This document shows positions 33,902 to 41,800 of a stretch of 46,309 nucleotides of DNA, in pieces (within the stretch, counting starts at the first letter, position 1; every line of letters starts with the position of its first letter). The DNA lies in assembly GCA_038259825.1 (NCBI GenBank), contig JBBSOK010000004.1, positions 1-46,309 of the forward strand, written 5' to 3'. Source of the DNA: JBBSOK01 sp038259825. GTDB lineage: Bacteria > Bacteroidota > Bacteroidia > Flavobacteriales > Flavobacteriaceae. Position numbers and translations under genes: made by a program. The notes beneath the pieces were generated by a model, which worked only from the letters and a program-made list of their open reading frames with translations, was not told where the DNA came from and ran no database searches.

Positions 33902-36900
33902 ATGATTAAATTTCAACTTAAAACGTTAAAAATAGCGCTTGCAACATTAGCGCTTTGTTTTGTAGGACTTGCACAAGCTCAGCAAAACAAGGAATCTGCA
34001 ACTTCTGAAAATTACAAAGCTAAAGTAAATGACCCAACAGCAAACTTTTTTGATATAGTTGCTGAAAAGAGAGCAGAGTTTGCAAACATGAATTTGTCTA
34101 TAAAGGCAAATAATAAAGCAATGAAGCAATTTGAACGATGGGCGTATATTTGGAAGGATAGGATAAATGCCGATGGCACATTTCCTTCTGCAGAAAATCA
34201 GCTTTTATCCAAAAATGCGTACATAGGTAAGTTGATGGAAACACAGGAGGATATTAATAGAACTACTACAAATTCTTGGACACAAATAGGACCAGTAGAT
34301 AGACCTCTTGAAAATGGTTATGCAGGATATCCTGGAAAAGGTAGGATAAACGTTATTGCCGAAGATCCAAACGATTCCGATATTATATATGCGGGCGCTG
34401 CTGCGGGCGGGGTTTGGAAAACAACAAACAATGGGGCACTTTGGAGTCCAAAATCAGATTTTCTTGCAGGTTTGGGAGTTACGGATATACTTGTAGATCC
34501 AACAAACACAAATATCATTTATCTAGCAACTGGGGATGAAGACGGTGAGCACGTATCTTCTATTGGAGTATTTAAATCTACCGATGCAGGAGAAACTTGG
34601 AATCCAACAGGGCTTACATTTAGTTTAGAACAAAATGAATATATAAGAGATTTGGCTTTTGCGCCAAATAGCAGTACAAAAATATTTGCCTTAACTAATA
34701 CAGAGATTAGGGTAACCACAAACAGTGGTACTTCTTGGACAAATGTGCCGGTCACATATCCATTCAATCCCTTTACAGAAAAATTTCAAAATATAATTTT
34801 TGATCCAAATGATGCAATGAAGGTTGTAGTTTCAGACCAATTTGATGCTATATATTTTTCTATGGACGGCGGAGCAAGCTTTGCAATCCATAATATTTAT
34901 CAAGGTGGGGATAATCAAAAGAAATTAAAAATTACAAGTTCTGCAAATGATCCAGATTATTTTTATGGTATTAGCCAGGACGAAAGAAATGGAGAAAATA
35001 TTACAGTACAAGCTGAATTTAGAAAGTATAGATATGCTTTTACAAACACCGCTGCAGATTTAATTAGCTCCACGGAATTAACAGGGTTTAATTCGCAAGG
35101 CGGTTATAACCAAAATATAGCTGTTTCACCAATTAATAAAAATAATATTCTTGTAGCTGGTGTAAATGGTTTTCGTTCTACAAATGGTGGTACTACTTTC
35201 AGCACTTTAATGAATGCTTATAATGAGCCGCCAGGAGCAGGCTTTTATGTTCATGCAGATCATCACCACTTGTCATTTGTAGGAAATACAGAAGTTGTAT
35301 TAGATGGTCACGATGGAGGTATTCACAAAGGGCCTTTTAGTGCAACAACAGCAACGCCTTGGGCAGATATTTCTAATACATTAGTAATAACACAACCTTA
35401 CAATATTGCTGTTACTCAGGAAGCAAACGGGGATAATTTTATGATGGCTAACCAAGATAATGATGGTTTCTCAAAAATTTTAAAAGATGGCACTAGAAGT
35501 TGGGTTTCAGCAATCGCTGGTGATGGTACTTCTACTGCAATTGATATTGTAAATTCAAATATTAGATATCTAGGTGGAACAAACGGTCAATTATATCGTG
35601 CAGATGAAGGATACGCAAATGGTTACGACCAGGCTACTTATATTCTAGCAACAAACAGTGATGCAGCTTTTGTATCCCCAATGTCGGTGCATCCAACAAA
35701 TCCAAATATCATTTATGCTTGCCATGGCGATATAAAAAAATCAACCAGTAAAGGTGGTTTTGGAGATCCAGGAGATTTTTCTGCTTTAGGTTCGGGATTA
35801 ATTGGTACTGAATTTATTGATGTAACAGAAAACGGTTCTTCTATTAGAATTTACACGATAGATCAAGAAGGTACAGCTAAGAGAAGTGATAATGATGGTG
35901 CAACTTGGACTACTGTTGCGTCACCTGCAGGACAATTACTCAATAGCTTTTCAGCAATACCAAACTCTACAATTGTTTATGCTACAGTAAGAGGTTACAG
36001 TGCAGGCAATAAAGTATATAAATCTACCGATAGTGGAGTAACTTGGACGAATATAAGCACTGGTCTGCCAAATATTATTATAAAGAAAGTTGTTGCAAAT
36101 AGAAATTCAACAGATGAAACCTTATATATAGGAACAGAATTGGGTCCATATTTTAAAACGGCTACTACAAGTTGGGTAAAAATAGGAACTGGCTTACCAA
36201 ATGTAAGAGTTGATGATTTGGAATTAAATTATACTGACAACAAATTGTTTATAGGAACATTTGGTCGTGGCATGTGGAGCATTTCATTAGAAAATGCTTG
36301 CTCAGGAATTACAAAAACTTGGGACGGAAACATTTGGTCCCCAGCAGGCGCGCCAACAGATAATGACACAGTCATTATAGCTGGAGATTACAATACTGCT
36401 ACAAATGGTGGTTCTCTAAATGTTTGCGCATTAACAATATCTGGGACGAGTACCCTTACAGTTATTGCAGGAGATTATGCTTCAGTAAAAAATGAAGTTA
36501 CGGTAGATGCAAATGCAACATTAGATATTCAAAATGAAGGTAGTTTTGTACAGTTAAGTAATGATGCCTTGGTTACGAACAATGGTACAATAAACGTACG
36601 TAAGACCACACCAGCATTAGGAGCACGTTCATTTATGATTTTAAGTAGTCCAATGAGTGCAGAAACACGTACTGGAGCTTATGGATCTTTTATTCAGGTA
36701 CGTAAGTATGAACCAGCATTATTTTTACCAAATCCTGATGTAACAGCTGCGTTTCCAGATGCTATAAATTTTGCTGATAACAATGGTGATGATTGGCAAT
36801 TAATACCTGTAGGCACTGCAACTCCTTTAGTTGCTGGATTGGCCAATTTGGTTATTCCACAAACAACTCCTTTGGGTACAGGTGTTGCGAATATTAATTA

Positions 36901-38017
36901 TACATTGGGTACTCTTAATAATGGTACTATTACTGCGCCAATTCAATTTAACAGTACACAAAATGGTAGTTCCAATATGATAGGCAACCCTTATGCATCT
37001 GCAATTGATGTTGAATTGTTGAGAAACAACATACCAGCAAATAACGCAATTTTCGATGTTGTTTATTTTTGGGAACACTTAACACCTCCATCAACAGCAT
37101 ATCCAGGATATAACTCGGCAAATTATAGTATGTCTGATATTTCTCAATATAATGTTGTTTCTCAAGTAGGACTTATGGCCTCTAGCGGCGGTCCAACTCC
37201 AACAAAATATATAGCTTCAGGAAAAGGATTTGGTATAAAAGCAAAGGCAGGTGGCACTTTAACATTTAACAATGCCGTGCGCGTTGTTGATAATAATACA
37301 AATTATCGTGATTCAGAAAAGGAACTTTTTTATGTAAATATTAAAAATGCAACCTATAATTTAGGGAGTACTATGGCGGTAAATTATACGCCATTTGCTA
37401 CAAACGAGTTTGACGAAGGATATGATACAGCAAGATTAGCTACTCCAGTTTCTGTTTACGGCCAATTAGAAACAGGACAAGAAGTAAGTATACAATCCAG
37501 AGGCGATTTTAATATTGATGACAAAGTAAGCATAGGTTTTTCTACTCAGATTAGCGAAGAGCAGAAATACAACATTTCCATAAATGATATTTCAGGAGAT
37601 CTACTTACAAACACTCCAATATATTTATTCGACACTTATAAAGGAACACTTACAAATTTAACTGAATCTACTACCACAGGTGAATCTGCCAGCTATGAAT
37701 TTTTAAGTAATGAAGGAACCTTTACAGATAGATTTACATTGCTTTTCAAAAACCCATTTTTGGGAGTAGACGGAAATTCACTTCAAAGTGTTGGCATAAT
37801 ACCAAATCCAACAACTGGAATTTTGAATATTATAGCTTCACAAAATCCAATTAACAATGTTACAGTTTTTGATGTTCAAGGAAGAATAATTAGAGAAATA
37901 AAGGTTAACCAGCTTGCTAATTATCAAATTGATCTTTCAACATTACAAAATGCTATTTACTTTGTTAAAGTTGATACCGCAAATGGTACAATTACAAAGA
38001 AAATTATAAAACAGTAG
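33902..38017 (+). CDS. Secreted BNR/sortilin-like beta-propeller protein with T9SS sorting domain
   Basis: A 1371-residue secreted protein. Residues 1-26 are a signal peptide (AQA-Q). Residues about 130-800 are a multi-bladed WD40/YVTN/BNR-type propeller, with repeats such as GGVWKTTNNGALWSP (169-183), VFKSTDAGETWNP (223-235), RVTTNSGTSWTNV, VYKSTDSGVTWTNI (705-718) and IGTFGRGMWSI. Many secreted glycosidases and sortilin-like proteins share this fold; no catalytic residues are identifiable, so enzymatic activity is unproven. Residues about 860-1285 form the module shared with the M36 protease. The T9SS type-A domain closes the chain (GIIPNPTTGILNI, FDVQGRII, NAIYFVKV, TKKIIKQ). Likely surface adhesin or carbohydrate-binding protein. 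A palindromic terminator follows. Confidence 0.92.
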   Translation: MIKFQLKTLKIALATLALCFVGLAQAQQNKESATSENYKAKVNDPTANFFDIVAEKRAEFANMNLSIKANNKAMKQFERWAYIWKDRINADGTFPSAENQLLSKNAYIGKLMETQEDINRTTTNSWTQIGPVDRPLENGYAGYPGKGRINVIAEDPNDSDIIYAGAAAGGVWKTTNNGALWSPKSDFLAGLGVTDILVDPTNTNIIYLATGDEDGEHVSSIGVFKSTDAGETWNPTGLTFSLEQNEYIRDLAFAPNSSTKIFALTNTEIRVTTNSGTSWTNVPVTYPFNPFTEKFQNIIFDPNDAMKVVVSDQFDAIYFSMDGGASFAIHNIYQGGDNQKKLKITSSANDPDYFYGISQDERNGENITVQAEFRKYRYAFTNTAADLISSTELTGFNSQGGYNQNIAVSPINKNNILVAGVNGFRSTNGGTTFSTLMNAYNEPPGAGFYVHADHHHLSFVGNTEVVLDGHDGGIHKGPFSATTATPWADISNTLVITQPYNIAVTQEANGDNFMMANQDNDGFSKILKDGTRSWVSAIAGDGTSTAIDIVNSNIRYLGGTNGQLYRADEGYANGYDQATYILATNSDAAFVSPMSVHPTNPNIIYACHGDIKKSTSKGGFGDPGDFSALGSGLIGTEFIDVTENGSSIRIYTIDQEGTAKRSDNDGATWTTVASPAGQLLNSFSAIPNSTIVYATVRGYSAGNKVYKSTDSGVTWTNISTGLPNIIIKKVVANRNSTDETLYIGTELGPYFKTATTSWVKIGTGLPNVRVDDLELNYTDNKLFIGTFGRGMWSISLENACSGITKTWDGNIWSPAGAPTDNDTVIIAGDYNTATNGGSLNVCALTISGTSTLTVIAGDYASVKNEVTVDANATLDIQNEGSFVQLSNDALVTNNGTINVRKTTPALGARSFMILSSPMSAETRTGAYGSFIQVRKYEPALFLPNPDVTAAFPDAINFADNNGDDWQLIPVGTATPLVAGLANLVIPQTTPLGTGVANINYTLGTLNNGTITAPIQFNSTQNGSSNMIGNPYASAIDVELLRNNIPANNAIFDVVYFWEHLTPPSTAYPGYNSANYSMSDISQYNVVSQVGLMASSGGPTPTKYIASGKGFGIKAKAGGTLTFNNAVRVVDNNTNYRDSEKELFYVNIKNATYNLGSTMAVNYTPFATNEFDEGYDTARLATPVSVYGQLETGQEVSIQSRGDFNIDDKVSIGFSTQISEEQKYNISINDISGDLLTNTPIYLFDTYKGTLTNLTESTTTGESASYEFLSNEGTFTDRFTLLFKNPFLGVDGNSLQSVGIIPNPTTGILNIIASQNPINNVTVFDVQGRIIREIKVNQLANYQIDLSTLQNAIYFVKVDTANGTITKKIIKQ

Positions 38018-38042
38018 TTTTTTATATTTGGTTTCTATTTTG

Positions 38043-38082
38043 CCGGCACTATTCTAAATTTAGAATAGTGCCGGTTTTTTTT
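38043..38082 (+). terminator. Palindromic terminator after the BNR gene
   Basis: A perfect 32-bp palindrome (38043-38074, arms of 16 nt starting CCGGCACTATTCTAAA) is followed by eight T. In RNA the central AT-rich pairs open to make the loop. It lies 25 nt after the stop. Confidence 0.9.
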
Positions 38083-38157
38083 ATTCAATTTTAAAATGAT
38101 TTGAAATAAATTCTTTAAGTAAGCAACAGTTAGTTTGTAAATAATTTAGCTTTCTTT

Positions 38158-38190
38158 TTGAAAAACTTTTTTCCTTTTTAGCTAATTTTG
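38158..38190 (+). promoter_or_regulatory. Promoter of the small protein-apbE operon
   Basis: TTG (38158-38160), 22 nt, TAATTTTG (38183-38190). The -7 element ends only 10 nt before the ATG at 38201, implying a very short or almost absent 5' leader. Confidence 0.6.
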
Positions 38191-38200
38191 AATTTCAAAT

Positions 38201-38563
38201 ATGAAAGAACAATTAACAAATCAAGAACTACACAACCTAGCAATGAATATTGTAGGTGAAGATTTAAAGACTCAAGGTTTCGAATTTTTGGGAGTAAATA
38301 GCAAGCTAAAGCGCGATCCACAATTTGTAGCGCTTAAAGATAAAGACCTACATTTTGTAATTGTCCGTGCAGTAACGTACCCTGAAGATGCCAACAAAAT
38401 AGATGAACCTTTAATGAAAACTATTAAAGAACACGCGGATAAATTTGATGCAAAAACATATTATGCCGGAGTAGGTTTAGGCCACGGAAATGATTATGGA
38501 CAGCCTGTAGTTAAAGATGAGGATTATACAATGATTTATAAAGGCTTACAGGAAATTAAATAA
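38201..38563 (+). CDS. Small conserved protein upstream of apbE, possible degenerate PD-(D/E)XK fold
   Basis: A 120-residue soluble protein. Homologues are often labelled Na+-translocating NADH-quinone reductase subunit F in Flavobacteriaceae, as I recall, but it contains no cysteine and no flavin or NADH motif, so it cannot be NqrF. The N-terminal half reads as helix (NLAMNIVGEDLKTQ), strand (FEFLGVN), strand (PQFVALK) and strand (DLHFVIVRA), the pattern of YraN-type PD-(D/E)XK nucleases. However, the catalytic positions are Q41, I54 and R56 instead of D, E and K, so it would be inactive. It starts its own transcript and apbE begins 9 nt after its stop, so a role in Nqr or flavin maturation is inferred from context only. 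Confidence 0.75.
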   Translation: MKEQLTNQELHNLAMNIVGEDLKTQGFEFLGVNSKLKRDPQFVALKDKDLHFVIVRAVTYPEDANKIDEPLMKTIKEHADKFDAKTYYAGVGLGHGNDYGQPVVKDEDYTMIYKGLQEIK

Positions 38564-38572
38564 TATAAAAGA

Positions 38573-39580
38573 ATGAAAAAGCTATTAACGCTTGCTGTTT
38601 TTATAACATTATTTTCTTGTAGTAAAAATTCTTCAACAGCAAAGATGCTTCAAGGAGAAGCTTTTGGAACAACGTACAATATTAAATATTTTTCAGACGA
38701 TGGTTTTGAAGCAAAAAATGGATTGGATTCTGTAATTGCTGTAGTAAACAAATCTGTCAATACTTATATTCCAGATAGCGATATTTCAAAAATTAATATA
38801 GGAGATTCAACTATTATAGTTGATGAAATTTTTAAGGAAGTATTTAAACTTTCAGAAAAAGTTTACAAACACTCCAATGGTTATTTTGATCCAACAATTG
38901 GTGTGTTGCGTAATGCCTATGGTTTTGGTGATACGGAGCCAATCAAAAACTTAGATAAGAATACGATAGATTCCCTCATGCAATTTGTAGGTTTTCATAA
39001 AGTGAAATTAAACGAGGACGGAACTATTTCAAAAGAAAATAAGAATATTTATTTCGACTTTAACGCTGTAGCAAAAGGATACGGGATTGATTGCCTTGGA
39101 AGATTTTTGGAAAGTAAAGGAGTGCAAAATTATTTAATTGAATTAGGTGGCGAACTAAGGGGAAAAGGCAAAAATATTGAAAAAGATTCAGATTGGTTGG
39201 TAGGAATTGAAAGCGCCGAAAGCAAACTTGAAGATCGAAGTTATGAAGCTACAGTAAAACTTGAAAATAGGGGAATGGCTTCTTCGGGTAATTATAGAAA
39301 ATTCAGAATAGATAGTTTAACGGGCAAAAATTATGTACACACATTAAACCCTTTAAACGGTTCCGCTGAAAAAAGTGATGTTACAAGCGCAACCGTTTTG
39401 GCAGAAACGTGCGCAATTGCAGATGCGTATGCAACTGCATTTATGGCTCTTGGTTTAGAAAAGTCAAAAACGATACTCAAAAATTTAAAAGATGTTGAGG
39501 CTTACTTAACTTTTAACGATTCTCTCAACAACCATCAAGTTTATATTACAGATGGTTTTAAAAAATATATGCCGAATTAA
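38573..39580 (+). CDS. apbE: FAD:protein FMN transferase ApbE (lipoprotein)
   Basis: ApbE transfers FMN from FAD to a Thr of target proteins such as NqrB and NqrC on the periplasmic side, with Mg2+. The 335 residues match the family. The N-terminus is a lipoprotein signal with C16 in LFSCSK. Conserved motifs are GEAFGTTYNIKY (28-39), NKSVNTYIPDSDISKIN, KHSNGYFDPTIGVLRNAYGFG, FDFNAVAKGYGID (substrate-binding), LIELGGELRGKG, and HTLNPLNG followed by DVTSATVLAETCAIADAYATA. It sits 9 nt after the small protein and ends 35 nt from the convergent methyltransferase. Its natural partners are encoded 13-17 kb upstream. Confidence 0.96.
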   Translation: MKKLLTLAVFITLFSCSKNSSTAKMLQGEAFGTTYNIKYFSDDGFEAKNGLDSVIAVVNKSVNTYIPDSDISKINIGDSTIIVDEIFKEVFKLSEKVYKHSNGYFDPTIGVLRNAYGFGDTEPIKNLDKNTIDSLMQFVGFHKVKLNEDGTISKENKNIYFDFNAVAKGYGIDCLGRFLESKGVQNYLIELGGELRGKGKNIEKDSDWLVGIESAESKLEDRSYEATVKLENRGMASSGNYRKFRIDSLTGKNYVHTLNPLNGSAEKSDVTSATVLAETCAIADAYATAFMALGLEKSKTILKNLKDVEAYLTFNDSLNNHQVYITDGFKKYMPN

Positions 39581-39615
39581 AAAAGAAAGTAAGTTTTTAG
39601 TTACAAAAGCAAAGA

Positions 39616-40371
39616 TTACTTTGTAACAACCGGAATTAATTCTCCTTTAGGTAATCTATATTTCTCTATTTCAGACGTTGAAAATTTCTCAGTATAATCT
39701 ACACCTTCAACCGAAAATCCTATTTCACGAAGTTTATCAAAATAATCCATACCGTAAACGCGCACGTGGTCGTACTGCCCAAAAATTTTAGCTCTTTCCT
39801 TCGGATCTGTTATAGTATTATCTTCAAAAGTAGTTTTTCTATTCGCTTCATAAGGCACTTGTAAAATTGCCGTTCCGCCTTTAGACATTACGCGAAAAAT
39901 TTCTTCCATCGCCTTTGTGTCATCTGGAATATGCTCTAAAACGTGATTGCATATTACAAAGTTGAACGTATTATCTTTAAAAGGAAGATTGCAAATGTCT
40001 GCTTTAACATCTGCAATTGGCGAGTTCAAATCTGTTGTAGTATAATCCAGATTTTTCATTTTTCTGAAGCGCTTATAGAATGCTTGTTCTGGCGCAAAAT
40101 GAAGAACTTTAATATTTTTACTGAAAAATTCGGTCTCATTTTGAAGATAAAGCCAGAATAATCTATGTCTCTCTAGTGAAAGTGTGCTAGGCGAAAGTAC
40201 ATTTTCACGCACTTTTTCATAACCGTACGGCAAAAACTTTCTAAAAGATTTTCCATCTATCGGGTCTGTAACTTTGTTTCCTTTTAGGAATAAAGCTAAA
40301 ATTGGACGACCAATTATACTCAACCTAATAAGCAATGGTCTTGGAATAGTATTTAGTATTTTTTTGAACAA
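39616..40371 (-). CDS. Class I SAM-dependent methyltransferase
   Basis: A 251-residue protein with a short N-terminal amphipathic/hydrophobic stretch (about 11-30, IPRPLLIRLSIIGRPILALFL), then a Methyltransf_11-like domain at about 85-195. In place of the usual VLDxGxGxG it has VLHFAPEQAF, a variant of motif I seen in this subgroup. DLNSPIADVKADICNLPFKDNTFNFVICNHVLEHIPDD shows the acidic motif II and the post-motif NHVLEHIPD. The acceptor is unknown; related proteins occur near lipid or polysaccharide genes, but the context here is map and HAD genes. It follows map by 65 nt and may be cotranscribed. Confidence 0.85.
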   Translation of the reverse strand: MFKKILNTIPRPLLIRLSIIGRPILALFLKGNKVTDPIDGKSFRKFLPYGYEKVRENVLSPSTLSLERHRLFWLYLQNETEFFSKNIKVLHFAPEQAFYKRFRKMKNLDYTTTDLNSPIADVKADICNLPFKDNTFNFVICNHVLEHIPDDTKAMEEIFRVMSKGGTAILQVPYEANRKTTFEDNTITDPKERAKIFGQYDHVRVYGMDYFDKLREIGFSVEGVDYTEKFSTSEIEKYRLPKGELIPVVTK

Positions 40372-40436
40372 TGGATTATTTTAAAAGGCTTGGACTTCTT
40401 TCTTGATTTTTTATAAAACCACAAATCTAGAAGACA

Positions 40437-41240
40437 TTAATTTCTGAATTCTTGTTCCTCGTCACTTACAATTCCTAATGCTTCATAAACAAATTCAAAT
40501 GTAGAAAGTAATTCAGGTTTTCCATCTACAAGAGCTATATTATGCTCAAAATGTGCACTTGGTTTTCCGTCTTGGGTTACAATTGTCCAACCGTCCTTTA
40601 ATTGTCTAACTTTATGTGTTCCCATATTTATCATAGGTTCCAACGCTATCGTCATACCTTCAATAAATTTTTTTCCACGTCCTCTGCGACCATAATTTGG
40701 CATTTCTGGATCTTCGTGCATTTTTTTGCCTAAGCCGTGACCAACCAGTTCACGTACTACACCGTAACCTTGTGCTTCGCAGTAATTTTGAATTGCAAAC
40801 CCAACATCACCTACTCGGTTGCCAGCTTTAAACTCTCTTATGCCAACATAAAGGGATTCTTTTGTAATCTGTAAAAGCTTTTTTATTTCTTCAGCAACTT
40901 CACCAACTTGAAATGTATATGCGTGGTCACCATAAAAACCATTTTTAATTGCACCACAATCTATAGCAACAATATCACCTTCTTTAAGTGGAACATCATT
41001 GGGCAATCCGTGAACAACTGCTTCATTAACACTGGTAAGCAAGGTAGAAGGACAGTCATACAGTCCTAAAAATCCTGGAATTGCGTCTTGACTTCTTATA
41101 TATTCTTCTGCAAGTTTATTTAACTGGTTAGTGGTTGTACCAACTTTTACCTCTTTTGCAAGCATTCCCAAAGTTCTGGAAACCACTAATGCACTTTCGC
41201 GCATTAATTCTATTTCTTCTCTTGTTTTCTGAATTATCAT
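40437..41240 (-). CDS. map: Type I methionine aminopeptidase
   Basis: MetAP removes the initiator Met from nascent proteins. The 267 residues are the type Ia length without extra N-terminal domain. All five metal ligands are present: D94 (VAIDCGA), D105 (YGDHAYTF), H168 (VGHGLGKKMHE), E201 (IALEPM) and E232 (AHFEHN); H77 in VVHGLP is the conserved substrate His. Its ATG overlaps the BT0820-like HAD stop by 4 nt, so expression is coupled. It is not next to ribosomal protein genes as in many bacteria, so it may be one of several map genes. Confidence 0.96.
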   Translation of the reverse strand: MIIQKTREEIELMRESALVVSRTLGMLAKEVKVGTTTNQLNKLAEEYIRSQDAIPGFLGLYDCPSTLLTSVNEAVVHGLPNDVPLKEGDIVAIDCGAIKNGFYGDHAYTFQVGEVAEEIKKLLQITKESLYVGIREFKAGNRVGDVGFAIQNYCEAQGYGVVRELVGHGLGKKMHEDPEMPNYGRRGRGKKFIEGMTIALEPMINMGTHKVRQLKDGWTIVTQDGKPSAHFEHNIALVDGKPELLSTFEFVYEALGIVSDEEQEFRN

Positions 41241-41659
41241 ATAGAAATTTTAAAAAAGTCTATAAAACCTTTTTTCTTTTTATCAATTTTTATTGTTGTA
41301 GCTTGTTTTTCGCCAAAAAAATCTTTGTATATCTTGCCCCATTGTATCAACCCTCCAAAATTCCGGTCGTCTATAAATATATCTGCTTTTATTTTCCTGC
41401 TGTATTTTTCATCAAAAATTTCTTCAGGAAAACTTTTGTTTACTGCGTAAAACAGTATTCCTTTTTCTTCACAAAATGCAACTGCTTCATCCAACTTTTT
41501 TCCACTCCTATACGTCCACAGTATAAGTCTGTAACCTTCTTCCTGAAATTTATGCATTGTTTCAAAAGCGAAGAGTATAGGCTTTCCTATTTCAGGATAA
41601 TTGTCTTCAACGATAGTGCCGTCAAAATCTATTGCTATAGTTTGTTTTTCTGAGAGCAT
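41237..41659 (-). CDS. HAD-superfamily hydrolase, BT0820-like
   Basis: A 140-residue capless HAD phosphatase of the BT0820 type known from Bacteroidetes. Motif I is IAIDFDGTIVED with the nucleophile Asp first in DFDGT, motif II the T in LILWTYRS, motif III likely a Lys in the RKIKADIFI region, and motif IV IDDRNFGG. The physiological substrate is unknown. I chose the ATG at 41659 giving MLSEKQTIAIDFDG. A TTG at 41680 that would add seven residues lies within a promoter -7 element (TAATTTTG on the minus strand at 41685-41678). First gene of an operon with map. Confidence 0.9.
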   Translation of the reverse strand: MLSEKQTIAIDFDGTIVEDNYPEIGKPILFAFETMHKFQEEGYRLILWTYRSGKKLDEAVAFCEEKGILFYAVNKSFPEEIFDEKYSRKIKADIFIDDRNFGGLIQWGKIYKDFFGEKQATTIKIDKKKKGFIDFFKISI

Positions 41660-41677
41660 TGTTTTGTAATAAGTGTG

Positions 41678-41685
41678 CAAAATTA
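41678..41685 (-). promoter_or_regulatory. -7 element of the HAD-map operon
   Basis: TAATTTTG on the minus strand, 18 nt upstream of the HAD ATG, matching TAnnTTTG and followed by CACAC. The -33 region lacks a clean TTG. It explains why the TTG at 41680 is not a start. Confidence 0.55.
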
Positions 41686-41800
41686 CAAAGAATAAACGTG
41701 AATAGTGGCATTAAAAAAACACCACAATTATTCGAAATTTATATAGAATGCGAAAAGAGGAGCGTTGTTAATACTTGGAATAAAAGAAATCGATCGCTTT

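Noticed and set aside
34370..36290. Tandem DNA repeats from the BNR blades
   Set aside because: The repeats exist at protein level only. The nucleotide sequences are divergent, so this is a domain repeat rather than a DNA repeat or CRISPR-like array.
38201..38563. Annotation as Nqr subunit F
   Set aside because: There is no cysteine for a [2Fe-2S] cluster and no FAD or NADH motif, and a complete nqrF is present at 25146-26456.
39600..39627. Inverted repeat GTTACAAA/TTTGTAAC between apbE and the methyltransferase
   Set aside because: The stem is only 8 bp and AT-rich, overlaps the methyltransferase coding end, and has no T-tract, so it is not a convincing terminator.
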